A DNA stretch of 64,000 bases. Source: Niallia circulans (lineage in GTDB: Bacteria > Bacillota > Bacilli > Bacillales > Cytobacillaceae). Location of the stretch: NCBI RefSeq assembly GCF_003726095.1, contig NZ_CP026031.1:4156001-4220000 (forward strand). The letters run 5' to 3'. The translations under genes were made by a program, and so were the position numbers. Below are positions 34,390-41,942 of this stretch, piece after piece (the stretch's first letter is position 1; each line of letters begins with the position of its first letter). Under the pieces are notes generated by a model. It had not been told where the DNA came from. It was given only the letters and a program-made list of their open reading frames with translations, and made no database searches.

Positions 34390-34902
34390 ATGAAATTGCG
34401 ATTTATAACGGCAAGAGCCAATATGCTAGAAGAAGTTAATGATATATATATCAAATGCAGAGAAAATCTAATTAAGCATGATATTTTCCAATGGGATGAT
34501 CATTATCCTAATAGAGGTTATTTCCAGGACTGCATGGAAAACAAGATGCTATTCGTTTTATTAGAAGAGGATAAGATAGTGGGACATGTGGTATTAAATG
34601 AATGGCAAACAGAGGAATGGCAGTCCATTCCATGGAATGGAAATAATCCTTTGATTATTCACTCTCTCATGCTTAATCCCCGTTACCAAGGAAAAGGCAT
34701 AGGAGCAATCATGGTCCAGCATATGGAGGAATATGCTCTTGCCAAAGGATATGATAGCATCCGATTAGATGTATTTTCAGGAAACCCTCAAGCTTTAAAG
34801 TTATATAAAAAGCATGGTTATATAGAAAAAGGAGAGGTTTTCTTTGCCTCTAAGCCTATTGGGCATCAAAAATATCTTTGTATGGAGAAGGAACTGAGAT
34901 GA
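34390..34902 (+). CDS. GNAT family N-acetyltransferase
   Basis: 170-residue GNAT with motif A NPRYQGKGIGAIMVQHME and motif B DVFSGNPQALKLYKKHGYIEKG. Substrate unknown. First of three GNAT genes in a row; overlaps the next by ATGA. AGAGGTGG precedes the ATG. Confidence 0.85.
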   Translation: MKLRFITARANMLEEVNDIYIKCRENLIKHDIFQWDDHYPNRGYFQDCMENKMLFVLLEEDKIVGHVVLNEWQTEEWQSIPWNGNNPLIIHSLMLNPRYQGKGIGAIMVQHMEEYALAKGYDSIRLDVFSGNPQALKLYKKHGYIEKGEVFFASKPIGHQKYLCMEKELR

Positions 34903-35387
34903 ATATTACCGCGATTACTGAAACCAACCGTGAAAAAGTAAAATTATTTTTCCAATCTCATTGGGGAAGCCCCGAAATGGTCCTTTCTACAGGCATCTAT
35001 GATTGCAGTGCTTTAGATGGATTTATTGCCTGGAATAAAGAAGGGGAAATGATTGGTTTAATAACCTACATTTTAAGAGATACGGAGTGTGAAATTATCT
35101 CTTTAGACAGTATCGAAGAAGGAAGGGGCGTTGGAACAAAGCTTTTACAAACTGTTGAACGAACAGCCAAACAAGCCCCATGTGATCAGGTCAAAATAAT
35201 TACAACAAATGATAATTTACTAGCCTTAAAGTTTTACCAAAAAAGGGGCTATTGTTTAGCAGAATTGCTTAAAGACGCAGTAAAAGAAGCTAGAAAGATT
35301 AAACCAGAAATCCCTTTCTTCGGAAACGATGGTATTCCTATTAGAGATGAAGTGGTGCTAGTGAAAAATCTATCAACAACAAAGTAA
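34899..35387 (+). CDS. GNAT family N-acetyltransferase
   Basis: 162-residue GNAT. DSIEEGRGVGTKLLQTVER is motif A, and TTNDNLLALKFYQKRGY is motif B. Starts at ATG 34899 inside the stop of the previous gene (ATGA). The longer frame from 34878 has no ribosome binding site. Substrate unknown. Confidence 0.83.
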   Translation: MNITAITETNREKVKLFFQSHWGSPEMVLSTGIYDCSALDGFIAWNKEGEMIGLITYILRDTECEIISLDSIEEGRGVGTKLLQTVERTAKQAPCDQVKIITTNDNLLALKFYQKRGYCLAELLKDAVKEARKIKPEIPFFGNDGIPIRDEVVLVKNLSTTK

Positions 35388-35394
35388 ATGGAAG

Positions 35395-35877
35395 GTGAAG
35401 ATAGTGCCTCTATCATTGGAATTTTATGAAGAAAAATATAAGCGGCAATTAGAAGAATATCTTTTATCGGATGAACAGCTATATTATACAAGTACGCCGC
35501 TTGATGCTTTAGAGAAATGTTTAACGGAAGAGGATCGTCATCCTATTGTTATCTTAAATGATGGGATGGTTGCGGGTTTTTTTGTCCTTCATGGATGGGA
35601 GGGAGTAAAATCGTATAGTGACAATAAAGAAGCTATTCTTATGCGAGCTTATTCTATTCAGCATTCGTTTCAGGGGCAAGGGATAGGCGGGAAATCAATG
35701 GAACAATTAGTTCCCTTTGTGAAAAAGCATTTTCCTGCGAAAAAGGAAGTAATCTTGGCTGTGAATGTAAAAAATACTAGAGCACAATATGTTTATCAGA
35801 AAGCAGGATTTGCTGAGACAGGAAGAAGAGTAATGGGACCAAAAGGAGAACAAATTATTCTCAGCAGAAAAGTGTAA
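35395..35877 (+). CDS. GNAT family N-acetyltransferase
   Basis: 160-residue GNAT: motif A SIQHSFQGQGIGGKSMEQLV, motif B NVKNTRAQYVYQKAGF. Starts at GTG 35395, which keeps the first beta strand (KIVPLSLEFYE); GTG 35404 would fit the AGGTGA ribosome binding site almost as well. Third of the GNAT run, seven bp behind the second. Substrate unknown. Confidence 0.8.
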   Translation: MKIVPLSLEFYEEKYKRQLEEYLLSDEQLYYTSTPLDALEKCLTEEDRHPIVILNDGMVAGFFVLHGWEGVKSYSDNKEAILMRAYSIQHSFQGQGIGGKSMEQLVPFVKKHFPAKKEVILAVNVKNTRAQYVYQKAGFAETGRRVMGPKGEQIILSRKV

Positions 35878-35881
35878 GTAG

Positions 35882-35902
35882 GACTGTTTAAAAAAACAGT
35901 CT
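35882..35902 (+). terminator. Hairpin after the three-GNAT operon
   Basis: GACTGTTT / AAACAGTC inverted repeat; weak T run. Probable terminator. Confidence 0.5.
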
Positions 35903-35913
35903 GAATTAAATAG

Positions 35914-35941
35914 TTGCAAAATGCAAATAATAAGATATAAT
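35914..35941 (+). promoter_or_regulatory. Promoter and candidate operator of the marR-type gene
   Basis: -35 TTGCAA (35914-35919), 16-bp spacer, -10 TATAAT (35936-35941). The inverted repeat TTGCA-AAA-TGCAA (35914-35926) overlaps the -35. The motif TGCAAATAATA here recurs just after the -10 of the permease gene (36481-36491), suggesting one regulator for both. Confidence 0.55.
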
Positions 35942-35974
35942 AAAAATAACTTCATAAAGAAAAGGGGAAATAGG

Positions 35975-36421
35975 ATGGAGAATATCCGTGAGATTTTACA
36001 AATTACGATGAGGAGATTTGGTGTACTTGATAAAAATTGTTGTTCTGTTGGAAAAACAGAAATATCGCTTGTCCAAAGTCATATTTTATATGAAATTGAT
36101 AAGAGAAGTAATCCGTCAATGCAAGAAATAGCGGAGCTTATTGGAATGGATATTACCACCTTTAGCCGGCAAATTCAATCTTTAGTAAAAATGGAATTAG
36201 TGAATAAGCAACAATCAATGAACGACAAGAGAGTATACGTACTCCAATTAACAATGCAAGGAAAAGCGATTGCGACTTCTATTGATACCCAAATGAATCA
36301 ATATTTAGAAGAAGTTCTCTCCTTTATGTCAGACTTTGAAAGAGAAACGGTAATACGGTCGTTAAAGTTATTAAATAGTTCCATGGCAAAAAGCAATATG
36401 TGTTGTCACCCGGTTAAGTGA
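35975..36421 (+). CDS. MarR-family transcriptional regulator, Cys-rich
   Basis: 148-residue winged-helix regulator. SMQEIAELIGMDITTFSRQIQSL is the DNA-reading helix-turn-helix and MNDKRVYVLQLTMQGK the wing. Unusual Cys pairs occur near both ends (NCCSVGK and MCCHPVK), which could bind a thiophilic metal or metalloid. Start at 35975 behind AAAGGGG is preferred to 35921, which lies in the promoter. Probably controls itself and the permease operon that follows. Confidence 0.85.
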   Translation: MENIREILQITMRRFGVLDKNCCSVGKTEISLVQSHILYEIDKRSNPSMQEIAELIGMDITTFSRQIQSLVKMELVNKQQSMNDKRVYVLQLTMQGKAIATSIDTQMNQYLEEVLSFMSDFERETVIRSLKLLNSSMAKSNMCCHPVK

Positions 36422-36464
36422 TGGAAAAAAGCTATGTTAGATTTCCTTCTTAATATAGCTTTGA

Positions 36465-36491
36465 TATAATACTTGTATTTTGCAAATAATA
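36465..36491 (+). promoter_or_regulatory. Permease operon promoter with TGCAAATAATA motif
   Basis: -10 TATAAT at 36465-36470; the shared motif TGCAAATAATA lies at 36481-36491, at the expected transcription start, where a repressor would block initiation. The -35 is weak. Confidence 0.45.
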
Positions 36492-36504
36492 GGAGGCTTT
36501 TAAG

Positions 36505-37371
36505 ATGTGGTATGAAGTGTTGAAAAATTTCGCATGGTTAGTAATCGAATTAACTGTTCTGTTTGTGGTTGTATCTTTCATTGTTAACCTGCTGCAAGGA
36601 TTTATTCGCTATAACAAAGTGGAGATGTGGATGAAGGAGGCTCCACCTATTGTTAGTGCGCTGATTGCAGTAGTCTTTGCTTTTATTACCCCTTTTTGTT
36701 CCTGTTCTACCATACCGGTTGTGGTGAATTTATTAAAAAATAAAATCCGGTTTAGCACCGTTATGATTTTTTTATTTACTTCTCCCGTTCTTGATCCAAC
36801 TATTTTAACTGTAATGGCTGTTCTAATGGGATGGAAAGTAGCTCTCACATATACGGCAATTACAACGATACTTTCAGTTATACTTGGCTTTGTATTAGAG
36901 AAATGGGGGTTTGAAAAAGAAGTAAAAAATGTCATCATCAAAAATGCGTCTCAAGCAGAGAAGGGATTTAGCTTGAAAAATACAGTTTCTGAAATTTTAA
37001 CATTAATGAAAACTGTTTACCCTTTTTTGTTACTAGGAGCAGGTATTGGAGCAGTGATAGGAGGAATCGTGCCAACAGAGTTTGTAGCAACCTACTTAGG
37101 CGGAGAGAAGTGGTGGTTGATTCCAATCGCAGCCATTATTGGTATTCCTTTATATATTCGGTTATCATCTATGATTCCGATTTCCCAGATTCTTATTGCG
37201 AAGGGGATGGCGCTCGGACCAGTCATGGCAATGATGATCAGCTCAGCAGGAGCAAGTCTCCCAGAGCTAAGCTTATTAAATAGCATCTTTAAGCGGAAAT
37301 TAGTGTTCGCGTTTATTTTATCGGTTATTTCGATGTCCACGATTTCAGGATTTTTGTTTTATTTTATCTAA
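36505..37371 (+). CDS. PF03773-type permease (ArsP / SO_0444 family)
   Basis: 288-residue, about eight-helix permease. The family signature is ITPFCSCSTIPVV (C65 and C67), mirrored by the second-half segment IPISQILIAKG. PF03773 members include ArsP, which exports trivalent organoarsenicals, and proteins linked to copper/zinc resistance. The downstream Cys-pair peptide and PAT/ArsN-like acetyltransferase favour an arsenical role (inference). AGGAGG before the ATG. Confidence 0.85.
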   Translation: MWYEVLKNFAWLVIELTVLFVVVSFIVNLLQGFIRYNKVEMWMKEAPPIVSALIAVVFAFITPFCSCSTIPVVVNLLKNKIRFSTVMIFLFTSPVLDPTILTVMAVLMGWKVALTYTAITTILSVILGFVLEKWGFEKEVKNVIIKNASQAEKGFSLKNTVSEILTLMKTVYPFLLLGAGIGAVIGGIVPTEFVATYLGGEKWWLIPIAAIIGIPLYIRLSSMIPISQILIAKGMALGPVMAMMISSAGASLPELSLLNSIFKRKLVFAFILSVISMSTISGFLFYFI

Positions 37372-37404
37372 AAGGAAAACAATTAGCAGGAGGAATGATT
37401 TATT

Positions 37405-37539
37405 ATGAATATTTTAAAAAAAATAATGAAAAAAGAGCAGAAAAATGATTGTTGTACCATTATGATAGAAGAAGTAGGAAAGAAAAAAGATGGCTGTTGT
37501 GTCGTGAAGGAGGAGAAGGAGGATGAGCGTAAAGGTTGA
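37405..37539 (+). CDS. Small Cys-pair protein (44 residues)
   Basis: 44-residue, strongly charged peptide with two Cys-Cys pairs (NDCCTIMIEE and DGCCVVKEE) about 15 residues apart. AGGAGG lies 10 nt before the ATG. It overlaps the next gene by 17 nt, so it is translated within the operon. Family not recognised. Vicinal cysteines fit binding of a soft metal or trivalent arsenical, so it may be a chaperone for the upstream permease (inference). Confidence 0.6.
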   Translation: MNILKKIMKKEQKNDCCTIMIEEVGKKKDGCCVVKEEKEDERKG

Positions 37540-38017
37540 GAAGATTTCGGAGAAATACTGGGAAGCAATCGCAGCTATTTATAGATTAGGGATACAATCA
37601 AGACAAGCAACATTTGAGACAGATGTTCCCACTTGGGAAAAATGGAGCAATAATAAAGATTTAACTGCTAGCCTAGTCCTATTAGATAAAGAAACGCATA
37701 GAGTGATTGGTTGGGCTGCTATCAGCAAAGTATCGAACCGTTGTGTATATCAAGGGGTTGGGGAGCACAGTGTGTATATACATCCAGCTTATCATCGCAA
37801 AGGATATGGGAAACTTTTATTAGAAAAATTAATTGAACATTCTGAACAAAGTGGTTATTGGACACTGCAATCAGGCATATTTCCAGAAAATAAAGCAAGC
37901 ATCTATCTTCATAAGAGCTGTGGCTTTAGAGAAGTCGGCATTCGAGAGAAAATTGGCAAGCTAGATGGTGAGTGGAGAGATATAGTATTGGTGGAAAGAA
38001 GAAGTAGGAAATTCTAA
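37523..38017 (+). CDS. GNAT acetyltransferase, phosphinothricin acetyltransferase / ArsN-like
   Basis: 164-residue GNAT of the PAT group. The N-terminal IYRLGIQSRQATFETDVPTWEKW matches the family hallmark, motif A is SVYIHPAYHRKGYGKLLLEKL, and the tail KLDGEWRDIVLVERRS is typical. Homologues acetylate phosphinothricin or, as ArsN1, arsinothricin. Its place behind an ArsP-like permease supports the arsenical reading, but substrate is unproven. GGAGGAGAAGGAGG precedes the ATG. Confidence 0.82.
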   Translation: MSVKVEKISEKYWEAIAAIYRLGIQSRQATFETDVPTWEKWSNNKDLTASLVLLDKETHRVIGWAAISKVSNRCVYQGVGEHSVYIHPAYHRKGYGKLLLEKLIEHSEQSGYWTLQSGIFPENKASIYLHKSCGFREVGIREKIGKLDGEWRDIVLVERRSRKF

Positions 38018-38021
38018 TTGT

Positions 38022-38058
38022 AATCCGAGAAAGTGATAGATGCTTTCTTGGATTTTTT
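38022..38058 (+). terminator. Terminator of the permease/GNAT operon
   Basis: Twelve-bp stem (38022-38033 with 38043-38054, one G-U pair) and a T run to 38058. Confidence 0.85.
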
Positions 38059-38133
38059 TAGTTGGATTGTAAATACAATAAATCTCTAAAGAAAGTCTCT
38101 TACCATATTAAAAGAAAATATGGAGAAAAAACA

Positions 38134-38158
38134 GAACCTAAAAGAGGTTTGTGTCGTC
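38134..38158 (+). promoter_or_regulatory. ECF-type promoter of the second sigma operon
   Basis: GAACC (38134-38138), 16-bp spacer, CGTC (38155-38158) followed by TAA: close to the Bacillus ECF consensus GAAAC-N16-CGTC. It lies 32 bp before the sigma gene and implies autoregulation. Confidence 0.65.
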
Positions 38159-38190
38159 TAAACGTAATAGGAAAAAGGAGGAGGTTTTAG

Positions 38191-38763
38191 ATGCTTGAGA
38201 AAAAGCACAATATGCATCAGAGAGAGCAAATGAGCTCTACCGATCCTCTTGAAAAGGAAGAACGCCTTATTTGGTTAATGGATGAGTACGGAAAAAGTGT
38301 TGTCCGATTAGCATATACCTATGTTCGCCATAAACAAACAGCAGAGGATATTGCTCAGGATGTATTTATAAAATGTTATGAAAATATCGATAATTTTCGA
38401 AACGAGGCATCCTATAAGACTTGGGTATACCGTATCACGGTAAATCGCTGTAAAGATGTATTAAAAAGCTGGTCTTATAAAAATATCCTTTTTGCAGACT
38501 TTCTTTCTTTTAAAAGAGATACTAAGGAGCAATCGGTGGAGAAACAAATTCTTTTAAATGAAGAGAATCGCTTTATTTCCGAACAAGTCATTTCTTTGTC
38601 TGTTCCCCTTCGAGAAGTTATTATTCTCTACTACTATGAAGGTCTTTCTCAACATGAAATAGCAGAATTACTAGAATTGAATGAGAATACGGTAAAGTCC
38701 AGAATGCATCGTGCACGTCAGAAGCTAAAAAAACTGCTTGATGGAGGAGATGGCAATGGATGA
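38191..38763 (+). CDS. ECF-type RNA polymerase sigma factor
   Basis: 190-residue ECF sigma of the SigM/SigX/SigV-like group. Region 2: AEDIAQDVFIKCYENIDNFR and KTWVYRITVNRCKDVLKSW. Region 4: VPLREVIILYYYEGLSQHEIAELL with ENTVKSRMHRARQKL. AAGGAGGAGG precedes the ATG. Overlaps its anti-sigma-like partner by 8 nt. Confidence 0.92.
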   Translation: MLEKKHNMHQREQMSSTDPLEKEERLIWLMDEYGKSVVRLAYTYVRHKQTAEDIAQDVFIKCYENIDNFRNEASYKTWVYRITVNRCKDVLKSWSYKNILFADFLSFKRDTKEQSVEKQILLNEENRFISEQVISLSVPLREVIILYYYEGLSQHEIAELLELNENTVKSRMHRARQKLKKLLDGGDGNG

Positions 38764-39580
38764 AAAACTAAAAAATTTAGATGAGAAAATGAATGGAACG
38801 ATATTAAAGGAAATAAATTTTTCGGAGGAACAGAAGCAAAAGGTATTGAAGCAGATTAATTATTCTGGAAAGAAAAGAAAAAGCCCATGGTTTGTTCATA
38901 AATATATTCCGGCAATCATTAGTGTAGTCATGATTATCCTTTTTTTTATTGGTATAAAAAGTCTTATGATAAATCAGAGTGTTTCAGCACAATACCGAGA
39001 TAAAAAGGAAATTGTTGAAAGATTATCCCAAACATTTAAACCTGTGCATACTGTTGTTGGCCAATTCGAGAATAGAATGAGTGATGGAGATAAAGCTAAT
39101 ACTATAACTTTTACATTAAATCTAGACAAAGAACTATATAAATCCAGCGAGAAAGTATGGACCGAAGATGGTTATCAAACAATAAATATATTATGGAAAG
39201 ATGGAAAGCTAATCTATAAAAATTCCACAATAGGCATTTCTGATGAAAAAAATTTAACAAAACAGGAATTTATAGAATCAGGATATTTAGGTTCCATTTT
39301 CGAAGGCAGAAAGTATATTTCACTTCTTGAAAATTATAATAATTGGAAATACAAGGAAGTAGAGCGGTTTGGGAGAGTGCTCTATCAGATTGAAGGTAAG
39401 CAGCCGGATAATACTCATTTTCCCAAGAAAGATGCTTTTGCTCTGACAGTAGATAAGGAAACAGGTATTATTTTGTATTTAGCCTTATATGATCAAAATG
39501 GCGCGAGTAAAGTAATAATAGATACAATTGATATATGGATAAATAAGGAAGTTCCGGACGATGTATTCCAACTTTTTTAA
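38756..39580 (+). CDS. Putative membrane-anchored anti-sigma factor
   Basis: 274 residues: a short cytoplasmic N-terminus with LKEINFSEEQKQKVLKQI, a TM helix (about 47-68) and an extracytoplasmic domain of about 200 residues of unknown family. The N-terminal part resembles that of the product of 30303-31427 (LSEENKQRILRNANQQ), so both are probably sigma-binding segments. ATG 38756 has GGAGGAG six nt upstream; the ORF could start at 38738. Confidence 0.72.
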   Translation: MDEKLKNLDEKMNGTILKEINFSEEQKQKVLKQINYSGKKRKSPWFVHKYIPAIISVVMIILFFIGIKSLMINQSVSAQYRDKKEIVERLSQTFKPVHTVVGQFENRMSDGDKANTITFTLNLDKELYKSSEKVWTEDGYQTINILWKDGKLIYKNSTIGISDEKNLTKQEFIESGYLGSIFEGRKYISLLENYNNWKYKEVERFGRVLYQIEGKQPDNTHFPKKDAFALTVDKETGIILYLALYDQNGASKVIIDTIDIWINKEVPDDVFQLF

Positions 39581-39612
39581 ATAAGGAGTAATAAAAAGAA
39601 AGAGAGATAACC

Positions 39613-40533
39613 ATGAAAAAACATAAGAAAATTACTATAAGTATATTATCTATTATTTTTATTAGTATATGTAGTTTTGTATTTTACTTGTATAAAACGA
39701 TAGATAATACAGTAGATAAGGTTTATGAACCTATTGATGGAGAAACAAAAACGGAAAGTAAGCTAAGAAGTGAAAATGTCAAAGATAAAAAGCCTATCTC
39801 CATTTTATTAATGGGAGTGGATGAGCGGAAGAACGATGTGGGGAGAACTGATGCCTTGATTGTTATGACGTTAAATCCGGTGAAGGAAAAATTACAAATG
39901 ATAAGTATACCGAGAGATACAAGAGCAGAAATAGTCGGAAACGGGGCGATTACTAGAATTAACTCTGCTTATGCGTTAGGGGGAGTGAAGATGGTATTAG
40001 ATACAGTGGAGGGATTTACTGGCCAAAAATTGGACTATTATATAAAAATTAATATGGAAGCACTAAGTGGGATGGTCGATGCTTTAGGTGGCATAACTGT
40101 AGATAATGAAATTGAATGGCTTGATGAAGGGTACTACAAGAAAGGATATCATTATCAATTAGGAAATATAGATTTAGATGGGGAGCAGGCATTAGGTTAT
40201 GCGAGAATGAGAAAACTGGACCCTAGAGGAGATTTTGGCAGGAATGAAAGACAAAGAAAGGTGATAGCAGCGATTATTGATAAAGGAACTAGTATCTCCT
40301 CAGTTACTAAATTTAAGGATATATTAGAGACTTTAGGTGAAAATGTTAAAACTAATATTCCCTTGAATGAGATGATATCTATTGAAAAAGGCTATAAGAA
40401 TACTAGAAATAGAATGGAACAATATGAGGTAAAAGGTGAGGATGCTTATATAGATGGTAAGTATTTCTTCGTGGTAAATGAAGAGGAAAGAAATCATATT
40501 AAGGAAATGCTTGCGAATAATCTTTTAGATTGA
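39613..40533 (+). CDS. LytR-CpsA-Psr (LCP) family cell-wall glycopolymer ligase
   Basis: 306 residues: N-terminal TM anchor (about 9-30) and an extracytoplasmic LCP domain with ILLMGVDERKNDVGRTDALIV, the Arg motif ISIPRDTRAEI, INSAYALGGVKMVLDTVE and YARMRKLDPRGDFGRNERQ. LCP enzymes attach teichoic acids or other polymers to peptidoglycan. It lies 32 bp after the sigma operon without a terminator, so it is probably part of the envelope-stress response of that sigma factor. Confidence 0.9.
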   Translation: MKKHKKITISILSIIFISICSFVFYLYKTIDNTVDKVYEPIDGETKTESKLRSENVKDKKPISILLMGVDERKNDVGRTDALIVMTLNPVKEKLQMISIPRDTRAEIVGNGAITRINSAYALGGVKMVLDTVEGFTGQKLDYYIKINMEALSGMVDALGGITVDNEIEWLDEGYYKKGYHYQLGNIDLDGEQALGYARMRKLDPRGDFGRNERQRKVIAAIIDKGTSISSVTKFKDILETLGENVKTNIPLNEMISIEKGYKNTRNRMEQYEVKGEDAYIDGKYFFVVNEEERNHIKEMLANNLLD

Positions 40534-40816
40534 GATGGTAAGAATTAAATATGCGTTGGACTGTGAAAATAAAGCAAGTATCCATCTATATTATGATTTT
40601 GGTGGCAAAGTAGGAAGATTGATTCCGCTCTTAACGGACGGTAGGACTGCAACTACTAGCTAATCCAGAATGATAGAATGATAGTAGGCATCTCAAGATC
40701 CAGTAAAAGCCAAAAGAAAACGACTAGCCATTATTTTTATCAAATCTATTCTCGTTCTATGCAAACATATTATAATAAGGTAAATCTAAATAAAATAGGG
40801 AAGAAGGTTACTTTAT
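40534..40816. other. Gene-free stretch of about 280 bp
   Basis: No ORF with a ribosome binding site. A likely -10 TATAAT near 40771 serves the NTF2-like gene. No clear terminator for the LCP gene is visible. Confidence 0.4.
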
Positions 40817-41182
40817 ATGAGCCCAATTAATCTATTAGAGCAATATATTGATGCGACAAATACGCATGACTTCGAAAATGTAGAACGGCTGCTGCACCCA
40901 CAAGCGATATATTGGTTCTCAGACCAAACATGCAGAAGTAAAGAGGAGATAAAAAATTATTTTGAGAATGCGTGGAACACTATCAAGGAAGAAAAGTATT
41001 CAGCTGCAGATATACAGTGGCTAGGTATGGGAAATGACACAGCAACATGCGTCTATCATTATCATTATGAGGGATATTATAAAGGCGAATTTATAAAAGG
41101 CAGTGGACGAGCAACGAATGTGTTCGTAAAAGATACAGATGGAAATTGGAAAATCATTCATGAGCATTTGAGTAGCTTTTAA
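40817..41182 (+). CDS. NTF2-like / SnoaL-like domain protein
   Basis: 121-residue single-domain protein of the NTF2/DUF4440 type. Typical elements: LLEQYIDATNTHDFENVERLLHP, the acidic turn before ENAWNTIKEE, and the closing strand GNWKIIHEHLSSF. Function unknown; members serve as isomerases or binding domains. Confidence 0.75.
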   Translation: MSPINLLEQYIDATNTHDFENVERLLHPQAIYWFSDQTCRSKEEIKNYFENAWNTIKEEKYSAADIQWLGMGNDTATCVYHYHYEGYYKGEFIKGSGRATNVFVKDTDGNWKIIHEHLSSF

Positions 41183-41209
41183 TGCCGATTACAAGGAAGA
41201 TAAGGGGAA

Positions 41210-41252
41210 AGTCCGTTTCCAATTATTCATTGTGAATCAGTGGAAACGGACT
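41210..41252. terminator. Inverted repeat between convergent genes
   Basis: Perfect 12-bp repeat AGTCCGTTTCCA (41210-41221) / TGGAAACGGACT (41241-41252), no T run. Likely a 3'-end hairpin for the NTF2-like gene or the minus-strand GNAT gene. Confidence 0.5.
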
Positions 41253-41287
41253 GGCCTGCAGTTATAATCGAATGAATCTTTAAAATC

Positions 41288-41749
41288 TTATTTTTCTAAT
41301 GCTAACGTCATAAAAACACTATTTGGATCTTCGGTATAATCCGAAAATGGGCCGCAATACTCAAATCCTAAGCTTTCGTATAGTTTTTTGGCTGGTAGAA
41401 AAGCATCCATGGAACCTGTCTCTAAACTTAATCGGCTATAGCCACGATTTTTGGCTTCTGCGATAATATGGAGGAGTAGTTTTCTTGCTACTCCTTTTCG
41501 TAGATGATGAGGGGAGGTTTTCATAGACTTTATTTCTCCATGCTTGTTATCTAGCTCTTTTAATGCGCCGCAGCCAGTTAGCTCTCCATCCTCCCATGCA
41601 CTCCAAAAGGTTACATCTGGTTTTCTTAATCCTTCCACATCTAATGCATGAATGCTCTCAGGAGGGGAGTGAAGGGTCATGCTATGTAAATGATCCTCTA
41701 ATAAAGCAATGATTTCTTTTGATGTAACAGGGTCGATTATAATGTGCAT
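41288..41749 (-). CDS. GNAT family N-acetyltransferase
   Basis: 153-residue GNAT: motif A MKTSPHHLRKGVARKLLLHI, motif B LETGSMDAFLPAKKLYESLGF, followed by YCGPFSDYTEDPNSVFM, typical of the YsnE/YjaB-like group. The Met at 41749 is chosen because AAAAGGAT lies at a suitable distance; the ORF opens at 41767. Confidence 0.8.
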   Translation of the reverse strand: MHIIIDPVTSKEIIALLEDHLHSMTLHSPPESIHALDVEGLRKPDVTFWSAWEDGELTGCGALKELDNKHGEIKSMKTSPHHLRKGVARKLLLHIIAEAKNRGYSRLSLETGSMDAFLPAKKLYESLGFEYCGPFSDYTEDPNSVFMTLALEK

Positions 41750-41837
41750 CCTCATCATCCTTTTCATTATTTTACCTACTATTCTACTAATTTCCTCATT
41801 CCAATGGAATAGCTTATTTGCATTTTGATTGGAAATA

Positions 41838-41861
41838 TTTAATTAAATATCTTTAATTAAA
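41838..41861. promoter_or_regulatory. Tandem palindromes upstream of azoreductase gene
   Basis: TTTAATTAAA occurs at 41838-41847 and 41852-41861 (offset 14 bp), each a perfect palindrome, about 80 bp before the azoreductase ATG. Candidate operator, but AT-rich composition makes chance possible. Confidence 0.3.
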
Positions 41862-41942
41862 AATATTTGCCTTTGAACCATTTTTTTTGTTATGATATTC
41901 ACATAGGTTTAAATTTGTATGAGGGAAAGGAAAATGAAATAA

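Noticed and set aside
37395..37449. Alternative short ORF overlapping the Cys-pair peptide
   Set aside because: Its ATG is too close to the ribosome binding site; the ATG at 37405 has the right spacing and a longer frame coupled to the next gene.
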